From Candidatus Rokubacteria bacterium CSP1-6 (lineage in GTDB: Bacteria > Methylomirabilota > Methylomirabilia > Rokubacteriales > CSP1-6): a stretch of 33,199 bases of DNA. Positions within the stretch are counted from its first letter, which is position 1; the number at the start of each line of letters is the position of its first letter. This document shows, piece by piece, positions 29,691 through 33,199 of the stretch. Position numbers and translations under genes: made by a program. The notes beneath the pieces were generated by a model, which made no database searches, was not told where the DNA came from, and saw only the letters and a program-made list of their open reading frames with translations. The stretch is taken from positions 1-33,199 of the forward strand of contig LDXP01000025.1 in the NCBI GenBank assembly GCA_001443385.1, in the 5' to 3' direction.

Positions 29691-31384
29691 TGCCGGAGTT
29701 CCCCTTTTTCCGCGATCTCGTCCTGGCGGTCGGCGCGGCGCTCGTCGGAGGTGTGATTGCTCAACGCCTCGGCCAACCCCCCCTCCTCGGCTATCTGCTC
29801 GGCGGGATTCTCATCGGCCCGTACACGCCCGGGCCGGTCAGCGACATCCGCCACGTCTCGACGTTGGCCGACATAGGGATCGTCCTTCTAATGTTCGAGC
29901 TCGGCGTCGAGTTCCCGGTAGCGCGGATCCGACGGGTCCGGTCGGTGGCCCTCGGCGGCGGGTCGGCCCAGGTGATCCTCACCGGCGTCCTGGCGATCGG
30001 GATCTCCCGCCTCCTGGGGCTTCCCCTCGTCCAACAGGTATTCTTCGGCGCCATCGTCTCGCTTTCAAGCACCGTCGTCATCCTCAAGCTCCTGCTGGAT
30101 CGAGGGGAGATGGACACCCCCCACGGAGAGATCTCGGTGGGGATCGCGCTCGTCCAGGACCTGAGCCTGGTCGCGATGATGGTGCTACTGCCGGCCTGGG
30201 CGACAGCGGAAGAGGACGTCGGGTGGACCCTGCTCCTCGCACTAGGCAAGACGATCGGGTTGTTCCTCGGCGCCTATTTCGTCGCCGGTCTCCTCCTCCC
30301 CGCCCTCTTCGCCGCTGTCGCGCGCCTCCGCTCGCGAGAACTGTTTTTGCTGGCCGTCGTGCTGGCAGTGATCGGCACCACCGTCGCGCTGTCGGCCCTC
30401 GGTCTTTCGACGGCTCTCGGGGCTTACCTGGCCGGCGTCGTCGTCAGCCGCTCCCACTACAGCCGGCAGGTGCTGGCGGAGCTCCTTCCCAGCCGCGACC
30501 TGTTTGCCAGCCTCTTCTTCGTCTCGGTGGGGATGCTCGTGGACCCGCTCCTGCTCTGGCGCCATCCGGGGACATTCTTTGCCGTCGTCGCCGTGATCGT
30601 GCTCCTTAAGCCGGCAGTGTCGGCGCTGATCGTCCGCGCGTTCGGCCATTCCGCGTCGACCGCCCTCCTGACCGGCCTCTTGCTGGGACAGGTCGGCGAG
30701 CTCTCCTTCGTGCTGGCCAGGCTGGGAGCCGACCGCCGTTTCATCGGTGAGGAATTGTACGGGCTGGTGCTCGGGGGCGCGCTCGTGTCGATCCTCGTGA
30801 ACCCGGTGCTTCTGCGCTACGGCGGCGCGCTGTTGGCGCGGGGGCTGCCCCGGGTCGCGCCATCGCCGGCTCCGTCAGACGTGCCGGAGGCGGGAAGGTC
30901 GCACCTTGCCGGTCACGTCATCATCTGCGGCTGTGGCCGGGTGGGAAGCGAACTCGTGGCGCAGCTCCGGGCCGCGGGATTCACCTACGTGGTGATCGAG
31001 CTGAACCCGATCCGAATCGAGGAGCTGCGGCGTGACGGGGAGCCCTGTCTCTTCGGTGATGCGAACAATCTCCGAATCCTCAAAGACGCCGGGGTCGAGC
31101 GAGCCAAGCTCCTGGCCATCACCCACTATAACGCCGCCGCTTCCGAGCTGACGATCAGGACGGTGCTCGAGATTCACCCCGCGCTCCAGGTCATCGCCAG
31201 GGCCCATTACGCCGGTGACGTTCAGCGCCTGCGTGGCGCTGGCGCATCTGAGGTCGTGGTGCCAGAGTTCGAGGCCGGAATGGAATTTCTCCGATGGACT
31301 CTGGGGCACCTGGGGCTCTCGCTGGCGGAGATCGAGTCGGTCATCGGGCGCCGCCGGACAGCCCTCAAGCCACGCGAGTCCTGA
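29690..31384 (+). CDS. Kef-type K+/H+ antiporter with TrkA-N domain
   Basis: The 564-residue protein has a CPA2 membrane domain (about 1-385; LLGYLLGGILIGPYTPGP, ADIGIVLLMFELGVEFP, VSLSSTVVILKLLLDRGE, VGIALVQDLSLVAMMVLL, SLFFVSVGMLVDP). Its C-terminal Rossmann RCK/TrkA-N domain has GHVIICGCGRVGSELVAQLRAAG and LFGDANNLRILKDAGVERAKLL. RCK domains bind NAD(H) or nucleotides and gate K+ efflux. The start at 29690 is coupled to the zinc-ribbon stop; a frame open to 29636 has no ribosome site. With treT upstream it suits a turgor-response operon: trehalose accumulation against K+ release. Confidence 0.94.
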   Translation: MPEFPFFRDLVLAVGAALVGGVIAQRLGQPPLLGYLLGGILIGPYTPGPVSDIRHVSTLADIGIVLLMFELGVEFPVARIRRVRSVALGGGSAQVILTGVLAIGISRLLGLPLVQQVFFGAIVSLSSTVVILKLLLDRGEMDTPHGEISVGIALVQDLSLVAMMVLLPAWATAEEDVGWTLLLALGKTIGLFLGAYFVAGLLLPALFAAVARLRSRELFLLAVVLAVIGTTVALSALGLSTALGAYLAGVVVSRSHYSRQVLAELLPSRDLFASLFFVSVGMLVDPLLLWRHPGTFFAVVAVIVLLKPAVSALIVRAFGHSASTALLTGLLLGQVGELSFVLARLGADRRFIGEELYGLVLGGALVSILVNPVLLRYGGALLARGLPRVAPSPAPSDVPEAGRSHLAGHVIICGCGRVGSELVAQLRAAGFTYVVIELNPIRIEELRRDGEPCLFGDANNLRILKDAGVERAKLLAITHYNAAASELTIRTVLEIHPALQVIARAHYAGDVQRLRGAGASEVVVPEFEAGMEFLRWTLGHLGLSLAEIESVIGRRRTALKPRES

Positions 31385-31399
31385 GGCGATGGAAGGACG

Positions 31400-32194
31400 T
31401 CACCCGAGCGCGTCGGCCAGCCAGGCGAGGAGTCTCTCCACGGCCGCCGGCCCGCTGACACGATAGGGCGCGCGGGTCCGGCGGCGCCCGACCGCCACGC
31501 ACACGGCCTTGCCTCGGAGCGCCTGGAACGCCTCCTCGTCGGCCGCGTCGTCGCCCAGGTAGAGGGTCAGCGGGAACGGGTCCCCGAGGGATTGTGCCAG
31601 GAGGTCGCGCATCAACTCGACGGCCTCTCCCTTTCCCCAGGCGACGCGCGGCCTCAGCTCGAGCACTTTCTTGCCCGCGAGGAGCTCCAGGGCGGGCGCG
31701 CCGGCGAGAATCTCGCCGGTCATCCTCCGCAGCGCGGGGACGATCCGGGGATCCGCGAGCCGGTAATGGAGGCTGACGGTCAAGCCTTTCGGTTCTACGA
31801 GAACGCCGCGCCGCCCGGCGGTCGCTCGCCTCAGTTGCCGCGTGACCCGCCTGAGGAGCGGCAGGAGGGCCACGGCCCGCGGATGCCTGAAGCGCGACCG
31901 GCCCCAGGCGACCTCAAGCCCGTGGCAGCCGGCATAGGCGGCGCCCGGGATGCGGACGAGCTGCTTGAGCGCGGCGAGACTCCGCCCCGAGACGATGCCG
32001 ACTCGGGCGCGCGGGTGGCGGGCCAGGCGGGCGAGGATGCGCCCCGCGCGCGCGGAGAGGCGGACGGCCTGGGGGCGATCCCTGATGGGTGTGAGGGTGC
32101 CGTCCAGGTCCGAGAGGACGATGAGCCCGCGGTTTCTTGCGAGGGCTTCCCTGAGGCGCTGGCGGAGAGTCACGGGGCTCCGGGCGTGTCTCAC
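31400..32194 (-). CDS. otsB: Trehalose-6-phosphate phosphatase
   Basis: OtsB removes phosphate from trehalose-6-phosphate. The 264-residue HAD protein has motif I LSDLDGTLTPI, motif II VGIVSGRSL, the OtsB cap features (GCHGLEVAWG, GVLVEPKGLTVSLHYR, VLELRPRVAWGKGEAVELM) and motif IV LYLGDDAADEEAFQAL. GTG at 32194 overlaps the otsA TGA by 4 nt (GTGA), so both are coupled. The 3' end faces the Kef gene with a 15-nt gap and no visible terminator. Confidence 0.94.
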   Translation of the reverse strand: MRHARSPVTLRQRLREALARNRGLIVLSDLDGTLTPIRDRPQAVRLSARAGRILARLARHPRARVGIVSGRSLAALKQLVRIPGAAYAGCHGLEVAWGRSRFRHPRAVALLPLLRRVTRQLRRATAGRRGVLVEPKGLTVSLHYRLADPRIVPALRRMTGEILAGAPALELLAGKKVLELRPRVAWGKGEAVELMRDLLAQSLGDPFPLTLYLGDDAADEEAFQALRGKAVCVAVGRRRTRAPYRVSGPAAVERLLAWLADALG

Positions 32195-33199
32195 ACCTCC
32201 ACGATCCCGGCCCGATCGACAGACAGGCGGGTGAGTTCCTCCAGGAGGAGGCCGGCCCAGCGGTAGATGTTGCGCTCCCGGATGATCTGCTTCATCCGGC
32301 GCATGCGGAGCGCCCGTTCCGCCGGTGGCATCTCGATGGCAAGGCGGATCGCCTCCGCCATCTCGTCGATGTGATAAGGGTTGACCTGGAGGGCATCCAC
32401 CAGCTCCCTTGCTGCGCCGGTGAACCGGCTCAGGATCAAGAGCCCGCGCTCCTCTTCCGCCGCCGAGACGTACTCCTTCGCCACCAGGTTCATCCCGTCG
32501 TGCAGGGACGTCACCATGCAGAAGTCGGCGTGCCGGTAGTAGGGCCAGATCTCCGCGTGGCTGTGGTGGCCGCGGAGGTACACGATCGGCTTCCAGCGGT
32601 TGGTCTGGAGGTTCCAGTTGATCTTCTCCGCGGCCCGGTCCACTTCCTCGTCGAGATCCTGGTAGCGCTTGATGTGGCTCCGGCTCGGCGCGGCCAGTTC
32701 GACGAAGACCATCCTCTGGCGATAGTCGGGGTACCGCTCGAAAAAGCGCTCGATGGCCCGGAGCCGTTCGAGGATCCCTTTCGTGTAGTCGATCCGGTCC
32801 ACGCCCACTCCCAGGAACTCCACGGAGGCTCCCAGATCTTTCAAGAGCTCGTCGCGCGAGACCCCGACGTCTGCGGGGTCAGGGGCAGGAGCGACGCTGA
32901 TGGGAAACGGCTTCACGTAGGTCGTGTGCCGCCCGCGCACCACCGCGAAGCGCTCGCGGTCCACCCTGGCCTCGATGGCCCGGTCCACCGTCTCCAGGAA
33001 ATTGTTGCAGTGGAACTGAATGTGGAAGCCGATGAGGTCGGCGCCCAGCATCCCCAGGAGGATCTCTTGCTGCCACGGGCAGATTCCGAAGGCCTCGGGG
33101 TTCGGCCAGGGAATGTGCCAGAACAGCACGATCCGGGCGTCCGGCCGCCGGTCCTTCACGAGTCGCGGGAGGAGCGCGAAGTGGTAGTCCTGGATCAGC
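32191..33199 (-). CDS. otsA: Trehalose-6-phosphate synthase, GT20 (C-terminal ~335 residues; 5' end beyond the right edge)
   Basis: OtsA makes trehalose-6-phosphate from UDP-glucose and glucose-6-phosphate. The visible part starts LIQDYHFALLP and includes FWHIPWPNPEAFGICPWQQE, GADLIGFHIQFHCNNFL, GVDRIDYTKGILERLRAIE, VFVELAAPSRS, SLHDGMNLVAKEYVSA and LSRFTGAARELVDALQVNPYHIDEMAEAI, all GT20 landmarks. The frame stays open to the window end. Glucosylglycerol-phosphate synthase is a close relative, but the coupled otsB favours trehalose. Confidence 0.93.
   Translation of the reverse strand, partial: LIQDYHFALLPRLVKDRRPDARIVLFWHIPWPNPEAFGICPWQQEILLGMLGADLIGFHIQFHCNNFLETVDRAIEARVDRERFAVVRGRHTTYVKPFPISVAPAPDPADVGVSRDELLKDLGASVEFLGVGVDRIDYTKGILERLRAIERFFERYPDYRQRMVFVELAAPSRSHIKRYQDLDEEVDRAAEKINWNLQTNRWKPIVYLRGHHSHAEIWPYYRHADFCMVTSLHDGMNLVAKEYVSAAEEERGLLILSRFTGAARELVDALQVNPYHIDEMAEAIRLAIEMPPAERALRMRRMKQIIRERNIYRWAGLLLEELTRLSVDRAGIVEV

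Noticed and set aside
1-33199. CRISPR array, insertion sequence, prophage, toxin-antitoxin or rRNA
   Set aside because: No regularly spaced direct repeats, transposase, integrase, phage structural or toxin motifs were seen; the only repeats are spacer palindromes and one 15-bp duplication.

Overview
This is a gene-dense, high-GC bacterial chromosome window with no insertion sequences, CRISPR array or rRNA. The codon use, the CaiB/BaiF and crotonase genes, two sigma-54 activators, a fused MoaD-MoaE, DUF3501, DUF5752 and TreT neighbours, and the palindromic spacers rich in CCCTCACCC and CTCTCCCC fit an uncultured soil or subsurface lineage such as Candidatus Rokubacteria/Methylomirabilota (NC10) or a deltaproteobacterial relative. 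That placement is inference only. Both window edges cut a gene: uvrA on the left and a GT20 trehalose-6-phosphate synthase on the right, both on the minus strand.

Left part (1-6955). After uvrA and a DUF554 membrane protein comes a peroxide-stress block. It holds a PerR-type Fur-family repressor with its own operator, a rubrerythrin without a rubredoxin domain, a GlpC-like two-cluster Fe-S protein, a DUF3501 protein and a lipoprotein cytochrome c; the last three overlap by 4 bp each. The perR and DUF554 promoters share one -35 box back to back, and both genes look leaderless. Convergent with the cytochrome is a PuuD-like membrane protein that lacks its usual cytochrome domain, preceded by a 52-residue protein of which 33 residues are acidic, and then tRNA-Met(CAT).

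Regulatory part (6966-10035). An NtrC-type response regulator faces away from a close match to the sigma-54 promoter consensus, which drives a membrane-anchored TPR/carboxypeptidase-regulatory-like protein. A REC-PilZ protein whose receiver has Glu at the phosphoacceptor site lies convergent to it across a terminator.

Central part (10133-21977). Fifteen genes run on the plus strand. Seven are coupled by overlaps or zero gaps (CoA-transferase, crotonase, GT4, two PTPS/QueD paralogues, folE, SDR); the last four could make a tetrahydropterin. After a repeat and a promoter come a HesB/ErpA-type carrier, a MoaD-MoaE fusion, tilS, an HtrA protease, a second sigma-54 response regulator, a CBS protein and a PhnD-like binding protein.

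Right part (21967-33199). On the minus strand are an alpha/beta hydrolase, a PmtA-like methyltransferase, mgtE, a LapA-like protein, a 50-residue ORF, a coiled-coil protein and a CPA2 antiporter. On the plus strand is a DUF5752-treT-zinc ribbon-Kef operon, and convergent to it otsB-otsA. Two trehalose routes, two cation/proton antiporters and a Mg2+ channel together suggest an osmotic/ionic stress region.
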